From contig NC_091971.1 in NCBI RefSeq assembly GCF_036711975.1, positions 14,577,501 through 14,641,500 of the forward strand: 64,000 nucleotides of DNA, in the 5' to 3' direction. Below the pieces are notes generated by a model that saw only the letters and a program-made list of their open reading frames with translations, made no database searches and had not been told where the DNA came from. Below, piece after piece: positions 23,220-35,119 of the stretch (within the stretch, counting starts at the first letter, position 1; each line of letters starts with the position of its first letter). The position numbers and the translations under genes are program-made. Source of the stretch: Onthophagus taurus. Lineage: Eukaryota > Arthropoda > Insecta > Coleoptera > Scarabaeidae.

Positions 23220-24770
23220 ATGGGTTATGAGGATTGTAAATTAAGGGTTGTGATTTCAACCCTTCTCACAGATCGAGGTACTGGATGCTTTTAACAGCCT
23301 CAAGCCAAGCAAGTTTGCTGATATCTTTGAACTCTATGCAATCATGATTAAAAAAGTTAAAAACCATTTGATTCCTGTATTTGATACTCTGTTTAACCAG
23401 TGTTTAACTACTGGCTGTTTTCCAGATAACTTTAAGGTGGCACATGCTTTGCTGCTATCCAAGAAGGGTGATATTAATGATGCCTCCAACTATAGCCCAA
23501 TTAGTATACTACCCTTATTATCAAAAGTCTTTGAAAGGTCACTAAAAAATCAATTATTTACATGTTTTGAAACTTATAATATTTTTAACAAACAACAATT
23601 TGGCTTTAGAAAAGAGTCTTCGTCCGTTCTAGCGGTTCAAAAAACCTCTCTCAAAAGCCTCTCAGTGCACTAAAGCTACTTTTTTCGACCTTACCAAGGT
23701 GTTTGATTGCATTTGTCATTCAGTTTTAATTCCCAATTATATGCGTACAATGTAGCACCAGAAGCGTGGAAATTGTTGTTTTCTTATCTTACAAAGAGAA
23801 GCTAATATGTGAAATTTAATTCTGCTATGTCTAATCTTCGAAGTATCACGAGTGGTGTTCCCTAGGGGTCAATTTTGGGCCCTATTCTATTTTTAATTTA
23901 CATAAATTACCTACCTTCTTTTCAGCAAAGCACTGGTTTGCTAGTAATCCCCTGACTTTGAATAGTGGCAAGACAGAGTCAATGACTTTAACACTTGGAC
24001 AGAGTGGCGAGTCTTTATATTCGGAGAATGCAATCAGATTTTTTGGTATCCATGTGGATCCTGGATTTACATGGAACTCCCATGGGGAAGTTTTAGCTTT
24101 TCGTTTGAATTCCACTGTTTTTTGTTGAAGCGTCTCTCGGAGTTTTCTTCCACTGAAGTACTGCGTACTGCGTATTTTGCACTTTCCCAAAGTCATGTTA
24201 GCTGCGGTATGCTTGCGTGGGGACATGCCCCGATGAGTAAAAGAATTTTCACTATACAAAGAAGAGGCATTCGTAATATTGCTAAACTAAATTATAGAGA
24301 TGATTGTCATTCCTCTTTCATTATATATTTTGGAATGCCTAAAATTCATATTATTGCATCATTGTCAGCATAAAATGGAGGAATGACGTTCGGCATGTTT
24401 CATTACGACTTCATAAATTTAGAAACGCATACAACTACGATGGGATAAAATTTTACAATGTTGTGTATAACGGTTTAATGGGCTTATCTTTTAAGACTTC
24501 GGTCACTAAAATTAAAGATATTTGGAGAGGGCCTATTACAGTATTGAAGAATTCTTAAGTGATGCTTGGGCTTTCGACTGTTCCCTGTAATTTATAAGCT
24601 TGCAAGCAACCTTGCCACTTCTGCATATTCTTATTGTATATTGTATTTCACTTCACAACTACTATTTGACAACTGCTATTGTATTATTGTATTTTATTTT
24701 ATTTTTTTATTTTTTTTACGAATGTTTTTAACCTGCGGGTTTTTAACGTAATAAATTATTATTTTAAGTA
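23220..24770 (+). mobile_element. LINE remnant 2 (jockey/CR1-like), probably nested in LINE 1
   Basis: An open segment at 23344-23673 reads as the reverse-transcriptase fingers (LIPVFDTLFNQCLTTGCFP, then NYSPISILPLLSKVFER, then FGFRK). With shifts it continues to an AFD-type block (FDLTKVFDC) and a block reading TSGVP, a stop codon, then GSILGPILF. A deletion removes the FADD region before a C-terminal part at 24071-24373. It ends in an AT-rich 3' tail near 24770. The copy is dead: there are several stops, and the catalytic core is incomplete. Confidence 0.65.
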
Positions 24771-24779
24771 GTGTGAAAC

Positions 24780-25690
24780 AAGAAGAACATTTCACAATCG
24801 CTTATTACAAATTAACACCTATGAAGACCTTTGACCTGGTGTAGGTAGATAGTATAATAGCAAGTATACTATAATAGCAAGTATACTATAGCAAGTACGA
24901 AACCAGAACTATAAGAAAATTGCCACCTGGAAAACCTGTTTGGAAGAAAGGGGAATGCAAATAAATATCGGGAAAACGAAGATTTTTTCATTAAAATTTT
25001 CTAATCATATGAATCTAGTCATTCAGAACACCTGTATACACCGACCCTGACATATACCGAAGCTTGAATTTATTTACTTCTTCTTTCTTTTTACTTTTGT
25101 CGGATTATTAGATTATTTGAAAACTTTATTCCTTTTTCTTTCTTATCTTGGTCTTTTATGAAGCTGCCTCAAAGACGTATTTAGTTCGAATGTGTAACTT
25201 GTTATACTACAAGTTACACATTCATAACAAAATATTAATTTATGTTGTTATCTATAAACAAGTTTATTACATTCATATTCCTCTATCTTTAAAATTCATT
25301 TGAATAATATGTATCATCTGGATGAAAATGCTGTTTCACACAGAATATATATAGTTGCTGATGTTACATTGTTTACCCCCACTCTATTCCTTAAGTGTAA
25401 TCTACAGTGTAAGAATTATTAACAAAATATTATAATCAGCTTATTTTGACTAAAAATAATGTTAAAATTTGAATATTACTTCAATTTTAACATTAAAAAA
25501 AAATTTTTTTTGTAAAACGATATCAGCGCCGCATTTCCTGTGATTTGCGGAGAACATCGCAATTACCGAAAACGTTTATGTCATAATTCTGTCTACAAAC
25601 ATCTTCAACTGATTTTACGTAAATAATTAAGCCTGCACGCACGGAAACACTAAAAAAATCGTTTGTGCATTTCCTTGAGTAGCCGTAAAC
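24780..25690. other. Spacer with LINE scrap and a perfect 15-bp hairpin
   Basis: Contains the 3' scrap of LINE 1 (about 24860-25060). A perfect inverted repeat follows: GAATGTGTAACTTGT (25188-25202) with ACAAGTTACACATTC (25209-25223). The rest is AT-rich with nothing recognised. Confidence 0.5.
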
Positions 25691-26007
25691 TTCGTGAGTA
25701 TCGAAATGTAAGTAATTAATATATTTTTTACATTAATTTTCGGCGTAACTCCAATGGCGTCTTCATAACATAACCTCAATCATTTCTAACCAACGGATGC
25801 ATCTACATAATTTGTATGTAGTTATTATTGTTATGTGTAGTTTTATCTAAAATATACAGGATTGATTGTTATTTGATTAAGATAAACTTTCTTTGAGTTC
25901 CTATAAAAGTCGGACTATTTAATTTGCTATGATGGATAGATAAGGTTGTTATATTGTTGTTAGATCAATAACACAATTGTTTTGTTTTATTAGATATTTA
26001 TTCAACA
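25691..26007 (+). promoter_or_regulatory. Acinus 5' leader with a possible untranslated-exon intron
   Basis: A good donor AAT|GTAAGTAAT at about 25708 and an acceptor-like TTTTATTAG at about 25985-25993 could bound an intron in the 5' leader, 15 nt before the ATG. No TATA box was identified. This is inferred from splice consensus alone. Confidence 0.35.
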
Positions 26008-29000
26008 ATGAGACGAAAAAGTACAAGAAATGCAGCTAAAGCGCAAGAAAAAGCTAAACCAGCAGAACAACCAACAAGAAAGTCTCGCAGAACGTCAAAA
26101 AGAAGAAGAAAATCAACATCTTCAGAAAGTGAAAAATCAGAAGAAGAACAAGAAATGCCTCAAATGGTAGTTGCAGAGGCTGAAAAAGTAGCCTCAGATT
26201 CTGAAGTAAATTCAACTTTAGAGGAAAATACAGAGAAGGAAGTTCCTCAAATAATTGAAAAAAAGACAAGACGTAACAAAGCAAGTAGCTCCCCAATGGT
26301 GAGCGATTCAAAGCTTGCCGAAGAAGGAAATGAAAACAAGTCGCGTAACTCGAACAGACTGCGGCAGCGCGAAGCGACGAAGCCTGAAGACGACGTGGAT
26401 GGTGAAGGTAGAGCTGATAAAGGTAAGTCTAAAGGTAAAACTAGGGCAAAGGTCGATCACGAGCCGACTGATGCGTCTGGAACGGTTACCGAAAGTGAAA
26501 TTTGTACAAATGCACAGGTGACGCCTCTGTCACCCCAAACCGATATCAATAACGCGGTTACTTGTGAGAGTATTGTTACTCAATCGGCTGCGGATAGTGT
26601 CGATGATAAACCTACAATAGACCAGGAACCTGATTGTACTAGGTCCGACGATCACAATGATGATAAAGATGTTGAATCAAGTGTTGATGTTGTCGATTCA
26701 TCTACTAATGATAATGTCACTAACCTTGATATTACAAATAATGATATTAAAAGTGGTGAAGGAGATGAGGTGATTCCAATTAAATCTCCAGTTTGTACAG
26801 AACAAACTGAACATCAAGAAATTGTTGATTCTTCTAATGATGGTACAGGAGAATGTAAACAATCAGAAATGGAATCAATAAAAGGTAATGTTTTAACTAA
26901 TTTTAACATTTTAAACTCTCATAAATGTTTTTTTCTTATAGCCTCTGAAAGTGAAAAACTTGAAATTCTAGATATAAATAAAAAGGATGAGTCTTTAGAG
27001 ATAAAAGATACTGATGAAAAGAAAAGTCTACCTGATCAAAAATTAGAAAATGATCAGAATGATATTACTTCACCAAAAAAAGATGAATATCCTGTGCCAA
27101 TGGAAATTGATGAAAGCCAAACAGAGATACTTGAAAAAATTTCAATAACTTTAACTGAAGGAACGAAATCCCAAGATTCTCAAGATGAAAAACCATGTGA
27201 TGAAATACAACAAGATTTAAAAATAGAAGAGAAAATGGAACAGTCCGTATCAAAACCCCCTGAAACATCACAAGAGCCTATCAGGCAACAGGAGGTAAAA
27301 CCAGAAGAAATCAAATTAAGAACATATGAAAGGAAAGCATCAGTGCAAAAAATAAAAATCAAGAGGACATCAACATCAGATGAAACTAATGAGACACAAC
27401 CAAAAAGAAGATGGGGGAAAGGTTTAAAGTTAATATCAGCAGAAATAATAGATTCAAATGTAGTGATGAATATTTATCCGGATGTACAATTTCTAGAAGA
27501 GTCTGATGTTAAATTAGAACACACAGAGCCGAAAATTCGACGATTTTCCACCGCGGAAAGTTCTGAGGATAAATCAGACAGGAGGATGTCATTGGATTTT
27601 GAAAGGCAAACATCTGAAGAGTCGTTTAAGACTGAAGTGGAACCTGAAGAAAAAACTAACATCATAGCTTTTAATCGAAAAATTTCAATTATTGACGATT
27701 CTGCCACGACTTTAAAACCGCCACCAAGTCCGGCTAAAAATCCCGTTTCTGATACTTTGTTTATAACAAACTTGGTGCGCCCGTTTACCTTAAAACAACT
27801 GAGGGAATTATTAGAACGAACTGGGAAAATTAAGGAGGATGGTTTTTGGACTGACCGAATTAAATCTAAGTGTTATGTACAATATGAGAGTGAAGAGTAA
27901 GTTTAAATGTGTGAATAAATTAATGTAAAGTTAATGTGTTAAATTATTTTTAGGGAGGCTCGAGGGACAAGAGAAGCTTTGCATGGAGTGCATTGGCCGA
28001 TTGGTAATGGTAAAAAATTAATTATTGATTATAGTACAGAAGAGGAATTGGCTAATGCTAAAAATCCACCTGCCCCACCGCCACCAGCACCTGTTGTCCT
28101 TGAGCCATCAAAAAGTGACAAAGAAAATGAAGTAAATTTAAATTAATTAAAAAAAAATTGTTTCTAATTTTACTAATTTTTTATTTTTAGGATTTACATA
28201 GGACGAAGAAAGAAGATAGGAAGAGTAAAGAACGGGATGAGAAGGAAACGCGCCGACGGGAACACGTTCGGGAGTGGGATGTTGGAAAAGAAGATGTTCA
28301 ACACAAATCAAAATCAGATCATGATCATGATAGAAGGAAACATTCGAGGAGATCATCAACACCCAGAGAAAGAGATGGCAAGCTATTGATTATTTTGTGA
28401 AATAAATTTTATTGAGAAATTTAATTTTAGATTATTTAGCGAAAAAGAGAAAGAAAGTTGAAGATCAAATACCACAAAAATTAATGGATGATTTATTTCA
28501 AAAAACCACAGCCACTCCAAGTATTTATTGGCAACCGCTCACTCCCGAAGAGGTATTTTTTTTGCTTTAATTATTTTTTTACTTGAAGGGTATGAAGGGG
28601 AAAACCAACTATATTATATTAAGTTAAATTAATTGTGAATCATGAAAGTGGGTTTATGGTTTTAAGTAGTTGCAAATGAAAATTTTATCACCTTTGAAAT
28701 TTCACACAAATGTTAATGCATTTCTCAACATAGTATAAATAATTAAGTATATCAATTAATTCTTTTTAATAACAATTAATTTAGGCACATTTTTACCAGC
28801 CTGTTGATAAACTATCTAGGGCTATTATTGGCTAAGGGTGTGTTTATTTTACTTTATTATTTTGTTAATACTACCTTATTATTACAACTTTTAAATCTAT
28901 ACACTCTATATATAAATTGCCTAAAAGGGGTTTTCTACATTTTTTCATGTGAAAAAATGTTGGTTTTGATTTTTTTAATAATAATTATGAACGTTTTTCT

Positions 29001-32000
29001 GCACCAGATATTTTTGTTTCTAATAAATTAATTCCTATTATTAAATAATTAGTTGTTGCAACAACAGTTTATTATTTTTATCTCTATATTAAAATGCAAA
29101 TTAAATTAAATATTCATTTATGGAAGTCTTAGACAAATAGAAAAAAAAATGATATATTACAAAGGATTGTTTCTTTCATTCCACTACAGAATGTTAAGCA
29201 TGATGTTATTTCTTCTTTTAGAAATAAGGTTGTTTGCTTTTGGATACAATTATTTTAATCAAAGAATGAACTATAGTTCATATCAAATAATAGAATGTGC
29301 CAGAAATTTTTATTCACCAACAGCATATTCGAATTTCCCTATGAAAACTTTCAAAGTTGATGGTTTTATAGGCTCTCTTGGTTAATCTTGAAGCAAATTT
29401 AGTCTACAAAACGATATCCAATTTTCTCCTTTTCTTTTGAAGTTCATCCAGCACTTCATCAGGCGTTATAAATCTACAATAATGTTATGCCATTTAATTT
29501 GTTTTCACTTCATTTCTTTCATTATCAGTTCTTAAGGAGATTAACAGTTCTTTCATTATAACAATGGAATTTTGTTGTTGAATTCATCGTATAGTACTTA
29601 GTTACTTCAATCTGTCTCGTTTTGATGTGGTACATCTCAACTTTTCCACTTTTTGACAGTTTGGCGCTTTCGTTAATACACCAATTAAATAAATTAAACA
29701 CATTTTCTATCAAACCGATACAGTTCCTAATAGCCCATACAGAATGGCATCTGAAATAGCTAAATTCAAAAAAATGAGAAGTGCATCGTATGGGTGTCCA
29801 AATTTCGATGGGTTTGCAGGGTATCTCAGTTATTATGAAAGATAGAAAGTTGCGGTTTTCGCGAACCTGAGCTACTTTTTTGTGAAACTAACAATGGCGC
29901 AAACCAAATTTAGCCGTCTTCGTTTTTGAGACTAATCCAATCCCGCAAAGACCAAACCACTATTTTTAAGTTATAGCCAAAAAGTCAAATTTTCGTGATT
30001 TCAAAAAATGCTCATATTTCGTTTATTTTTGAATCTAGAGAAAAATGGGGTTAACACATTCTTAAGACACTTTTTTGAGTAGAATATACTGCCGTTGAAA
30101 ATAGTTGATAATTTTTGAGATATAACATAAAGTTGTATTTTTTTAAATACAAGCTATAGTTGATTATGATGTTACTGAAAAGAGCATATTCTTAGCTTTC
30201 CAATGACAATAAAAATGGAAAATAAACGTTATTTTTCAATACTAAAAGATTAAAATTCAAATTTTTAATTAGAGTAGGCGAAGAAAACGCTAAATGTCAC
30301 TTAGTTACTATAGCAACGTGAGTTTACTGATCATTTCATTCATAAATTTTTGAAACGATTTTCTCGCTTAAGAATAAAACGATAAAATTAAATATAGAAT
30401 ACATTGGAGTCCGTTTTGAAGATGATACATAAGTCAACGGTGTTTCAATGGAAAGTCCACTCCCAGTTTATGTTCCCTAATTTTCCTCTATCTCAGCCAA
30501 TTTCAAAAGAAAAGATTGCTGATATCAAAAATCTTCTAAATCTTATGTTTGGGGAAAACGGAAAATACTACCAAAGATTTCATTCATTGATATCGAACTG
30601 TTCTAATATTACAACCGTAAGTTTAGTAGAAGAAGATGACAGTCTGTAACTGTTTAGTTCTTGAAGTTGTTGTTCATATTTAATTACTAATTAATACATT
30701 TATTGTATTTTTAATAAATAAACTTTACTTACTAACCATTTTTTATTGGTGAACAAAGTCAGGGATAAGATGCTGAGAAATTGAAATTAACTATTCAAAG
30801 TTTTTATTCATTGGTACAAAACCAACTTTATCCTGAATAATGGTATTCTATCATATTCGTGCAAACCCATATAGCAACTAGGTAGTATTTACTGTCCGGA
30901 CCCGCCTACTATAATCAAAATTTTGAACATTAGTGCTTACTATTTTGGAATTGAAAATTAACGCTTAGTTTCTGCTAATATACCATACGTGTGATACATC
31001 ATTGGAAAGCATATGCTCTTTTCAGTAACATCATAATCAAGTATAGTTTGTATCTCAAAAATCATCAAGTATAATCTGTTTTTTATTTAAATCAATTGTC
31101 AAAGTGTCGTCAAGTTGGTATTGAAAGTAAAAGCGCATGTCGTGACTTTTACTTTAATTGTGCGCCACACTGTCTATCAAATTTGTTAAGATTGATTAAA
31201 AAACAATTTTCATATAATTTTTTTGCTGCTAAATCTACCATAAAAATGTTAAGAAAGGGTGGAACGGGATGTCAACTGTCTAAACGCGAAAAAAACTCTA
31301 TAATTAGGTATTGTGAAGAAGTACAGACGGAGACACCAAATACGAATTTAAAATATATATGTGATAAAACTTCACGTATTTTTGATGTATGTGTATTGCA
31401 CTTGAGTTTTAAAATTAAATTTGTATTTAACATAATTGTATTAGGTTCACAGCACGACGGTTTTTAAAATTATTCAAACCTACAAAAAATATCAAACTGC
31501 AAAAAAACCAAAAACACAAGGGCGTTGTAAAATGAACTACAAAACGGATAATAATTTATATTTTATTAAAGAAGAGTTAGGAAGACAAATACAAAAATTG
31601 CATGAAAAGAAACAGTATTTTAATCTTAATGATTTACTTAATTTTGCAAGAAATGAATGTGATTTTACTAATGGTAGATCAAAATTACATAAAATTATAA
31701 AATCTATGGGATATAGATATAAAAAGATTAACAATAGAAAAGTGTTAATTGAACAACCACATATAGTTTCAAAAAGAATTACATTTTTAAAGACATACTT
31801 GCAATACCTAGAATCTGGAGAGTATACTTTTGTTTTTCTTGACGAAACTTGGATTTACGAAAATGGCACCCAAGTTTATCAATAGGTAAATGAAAATGAA
31901 AGATTCGGTATTCCGCAAAGAGCAGAAGGCGAAGGAAAAAGATTTACAATCTTGCACGCAGGCACTTCGTCAGGGTTTTTGCCAAATTGCGATCTCTTGC

Positions 32001-35000
32001 TCAGTAACAACACGGAGCACAGAGATTATCATAAAAATATGACGTCAATTATTTTTATGGAATGGGTGAAAAATCAATTACTTCCAGCATTAAATAATTA
32101 GGGTGCGAAGTGTGCGGTAGTAATGGATAGTGCTCCATATCACTCAAAACAAATCGAGAAAGCTCCAAATTTCTGCACAAAAGAAAATGATATGAAAAAA
32201 TGGTTAACTGAACATAATATACAGTTTGAACCAACCTTAAATAAAAAATCGTTATAGGAAATAATTCGTTATTACAAGCCTCAAATTGAAAAATCCTTTG
32301 AAATTGACAAATTAATAAGAGACCATGGCCATACTGTTCTTCGCCTTCCTCCATACAATTGCCAATATAATCCCATTGAACTATGTTGGGCGTTCTTAAA
32401 AACTTATTACAATAAACATGTTCAGTCCAGCTCGGAGAAAAAGGTCTGTCGTGTCAAGGAGACTTGGCAAAAAGCTCTTGGTCATTACACTCCGGAGATG
32501 TGGGCAAATAGTGTTCGCCACTGTGAAGAACTAATTAAAAAAGATTGGACAACATTAATGGGAAATTCATTAATAACTGATTTACCGCCTGTCATCATCC
32601 AACTAGCGGAAGACTCAGATTCTTCCAGTAATTCTGATTTTTAAACAATATTCAAATTTTAATTATAGCACTTAATTATGTTATCTTAATATATTGCTCA
32701 CGAGTTTTAATTTCAAAACGTAGATATTAGCCAAGTGACGAGAGATTAGTGGCTTCGTCTTTAAAGTGACAATCAGTGACAACTTCGTTTAGAATATACA
32801 CAACCTTACTTATTATTTAGTGGAAAATATTATAAAGCGTGGTCATAGAACATGGTATTTAGGGTGGTACAGACCGTTTTTTTATAAAAATTTGGCAATG
32901 ACAATTGATTTAAATAAAAAACAGATTATATGTTTAAAATTTTTCAACGGCAGTATATTCTACTTAAAAAGTGTCTTAACGTATTAACCCCATTTCTCTA
33001 ATTTCAAAAATAAACGAAATATGAGAATTTTTTGAAATCACGAAAATTTAACTTTTAGGCTATAACTTAAAAACAAAAGAAGATAGAGGTTTAGCGTTCA
33101 CGGAATTGGATTAGTCTCGGAAAAAGAGACCGGGACATGGCATCTACTTTTTTCGTATCTCTTATAGTTTCTGAGATAGCCTATAACACCCACATTTGAT
33201 ATAATTGTCTTATTATAGCTTGTACTTCGTTATACTGTCAGCTTATTGATACAGTTCCATCATACTCTTGCCCACGAAGGTTGTTTAACGCATTTGCTAT
33301 TGATTTACCTGTGGTTTATAAAGCAGGACAAATTGCAGGAATGATACATGAACATTGTTTGTACACTGTATTTAGTGGTAGTATTTTAACCTTCTACTGG
33401 TGACATGGTGCCTCTCTGATTCCAGCGACTTTTAAAGTTTGTGCTAATTGCATATTTTTAGAGTTATGTCACTATGAGTCCATACACCTTTAAATTACCT
33501 GCGCATGCATAATTCGGTGTGTTTTAACAGAGATAAGGTCGAGTTTATGTGTTATTGTCGATTACAGTTTATTTGGGGTAGCATTGGCACCACATCATTA
33601 GTTGTAGTACATCGAACATGGCTAGTACTTCGTTTTTTGGTGATCCTAATTACGAAGAAGTATTAAATAAATGGTTTAACGAGGCGGAGAGTGATGTGTG
33701 TTAGTGATGTGGATGTTCTGAATAACAAGATATAGAAAGCAAACATGATACGCGTTCAGAATTTGATGTTTATAAAGACCTTTGTAAAGCCGAAAAAGTA
33801 ACAAATCAGTTCATGTGGTCATCACAACCTCTTATGCGTAGATCTGGAACTCAAAAACATAACATAGTCTTGCATTTACCTGATCTATGAGGCTATTTAA
33901 CCACTACTCTTTCTTTTTTTATTTTTTGATATGTTATTTTTGTTACGATGATTTTGTTCAAGACCATAAAAAATGTATGGCTGGAAATAAATATCTGCTT
34001 TCTTTAGTACATTTTTACTTATACTTTATTTTACTGACAGACTTTTTTTATTGGTGACTTATCAACAAAATATTATTACTTTATACAATTTCAGGAGATC
34101 TGGCTCAAATGTTAAATATCAATGTGCTTACTAATTAAAAAATTCCTGTTATAAAGAATGCAAATATTTTGTCTGGAGGGGCAATATGTACATATTTACA
34201 AAGTATGTTTATTTTCAGAACATCAACCTTTCTAGAATTACTTAATTTCTGTAAAAATAGATACTTGCTTCATTTTTTGATAGGACTTTTCTTAAATTGG
34301 ATATGGAATGTATGGGCTCAGGACTGTGTTATGTGGACAAGAAAAATAAAAAAGTCCCGCTTTTTATTTTGGAGTCTGCAGCGTTATAAAATTTTTTGCA
34401 TCATAATATAGTATCTTATTAGGATGTTTTCTTTCTTGTTATCTTGTAAAGTTTTATGGGCAGCCATGCACAACAAAGTTATAATGCGCAAGAAAGGAGA
34501 GACATAATTATTCAAATAATCAGAAAATATTGCTTATTGTTAACTGATTCTGCATTATTATTAAGTTATATTTTTTTGTTTGTGTGATAAATGTGCACTA
34601 TAAAAATACTAGTTATACAAAAACACTATTTAATCATAAGAACAACAAATATAAAAGCTAATGTTAACTCATTTCGAACTTATGGGTTTGATAAATCTTA
34701 CTTCTGATAATTCGATAGTTCTGATAGTTCGTAATTCTCAAACTGTTTATTTTTTGTTATTAAATATCTTCGTTACATTCATTATTTTGAGTTCTAAGGC
34801 TTGGATAACTTTATATCAAAAATTTACTCTGCGAGCCTTGCTTTGTAATAACGTTTAGATTTTATCTTAATTTATAAAAAATATGATCTAAATAGTTTTT
34901 CCCTTTTACCCTTTAATAATTCGAAAAATAACAAAAACACTGATACATTTCATATAAAGATTTAGAAAATAATTCTTATATATTAATTAATAGATTGCAA

Positions 35001-35119
35001 CAAAACAACAACAACGTTTGGAAAGAATGGCGGAACACAAGAAGAGAATGGAAGAGACATCGTCACGTCCAAGGGTGGATTATGGTCGGGGGGGACCTTA
35101 CCGTCGAAAATACGATTGA
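26008..35119 (+). CDS. Acn: Acinus, ASAP-complex splicing regulator (814 aa)
   Basis: Exons 26008-26884, 26942-27896, 27954-28131, 28191-28377, 28431-28552 and 34994-35119 join in phase to 814 codons. The N-terminal half is charged and low-complexity (Lys/Arg/Ser then acidic). An RRM-like domain starts at about residue 562 (SDTLFITNLVRPFTLKQLRE) and includes WPIGNGKKLIIDY. An Arg/Asp/His-rich linker leads to the RNPS1/SAP18-binding motif (MDDLFQKTTATPSIYW) and a short basic tail ending RRKYD. Acinus binds RNPS1 and SAP18 in the nuclear ASAP complex on exon-junction sites and affects splicing. Intron 1 is 57 nt, in frame and without stops. Intron 4 starts with GC instead of GT. Intron 5 is 6.4 kb and full of transposons. 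The start is the first ATG in frame. AATAAA is at 35601-35606. Confidence 0.95.
28553..29788. other. Acinus intron 5, left part
   Basis: AT-rich intronic sequence with several chance open frames and no recognisable coding or RNA feature. Confidence 0.4.
30105..31070. mobile_element. Foldback insertion splitting the left TIR
   Basis: The outer ends are inverted copies of one another over about 100 bp, for example GATTATGATGTTACTGAAAA at about 30157 and its reverse complement at about 31020. In the intact right TIR the flanking sequence is continuous, so this block is an insertion. It carries an 81-codon open frame (30404-30649) ending in EEDDSL that looks like the C-terminal end of a transposon protein I cannot name. 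Confidence 0.6.
31246..32644 (+). pseudogene. DDE transposase pseudogene of Tc1/mariner type with a spliceable intron
   Basis: The frame starts at ATG 31246 and runs to 31386. It skips a 58-nt GT-AG intron (31387-31444) and continues to the stop at 32642-32644, interrupted by in-frame stops near 31883, 32099 and 32255. Motifs: an N-terminal helix-turn-helix region, the first Asp in FLDETWIY, the second in VVMDSAPYHS, and the Glu in NPIELCW. There are 83 residues between the second Asp and the Glu. That is far more than the 34 of classical Tc1 and close to the long-spacer DD82E-type groups. It is followed by an acidic Ser-rich tail. The gene is inactive. Confidence 0.8.
33618..33905 (+). pseudogene. 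piggyBac-type transposase N-terminal relic
   Basis: A frame beginning MASTSFFGDPNYEEVLNKWF at 33618 has an acidic stretch typical of piggyBac-family N-termini. With stops and shifts it continues to a W-S-S-Q-P...HNIVLHLP block, which resembles the conserved block just before the catalytic core. It then ends, so the catalytic core is missing. Confidence 0.5.
33906..34990. other. Acinus intron 5, right part
   Basis: AT-rich sequence up to the acceptor at 34991-34993. No recognisable coding, RNA or repeat feature. Confidence 0.4.

Larger units (their letters stand above)
29789..33195 (+). mobile_element. Long-TIR Tc1/mariner-superfamily element in Acinus intron 5
   Basis: Imperfect terminal inverted repeats of about 300 bp, left 29789-30105 and right about 32905-33195, share long blocks. 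Examples are TTTTCGTGATTTCAAAAAA, CTCATATTTCGTTTATTTT and AGTAGAATATACTGCCG. The interior encodes a decayed DDE transposase (31246-32644). The left TIR is split by a separate foldback insertion (30105-31070) and continues at about 31070-31095. A target duplication could not be fixed because the outer ends are eroded. Confidence 0.75.
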
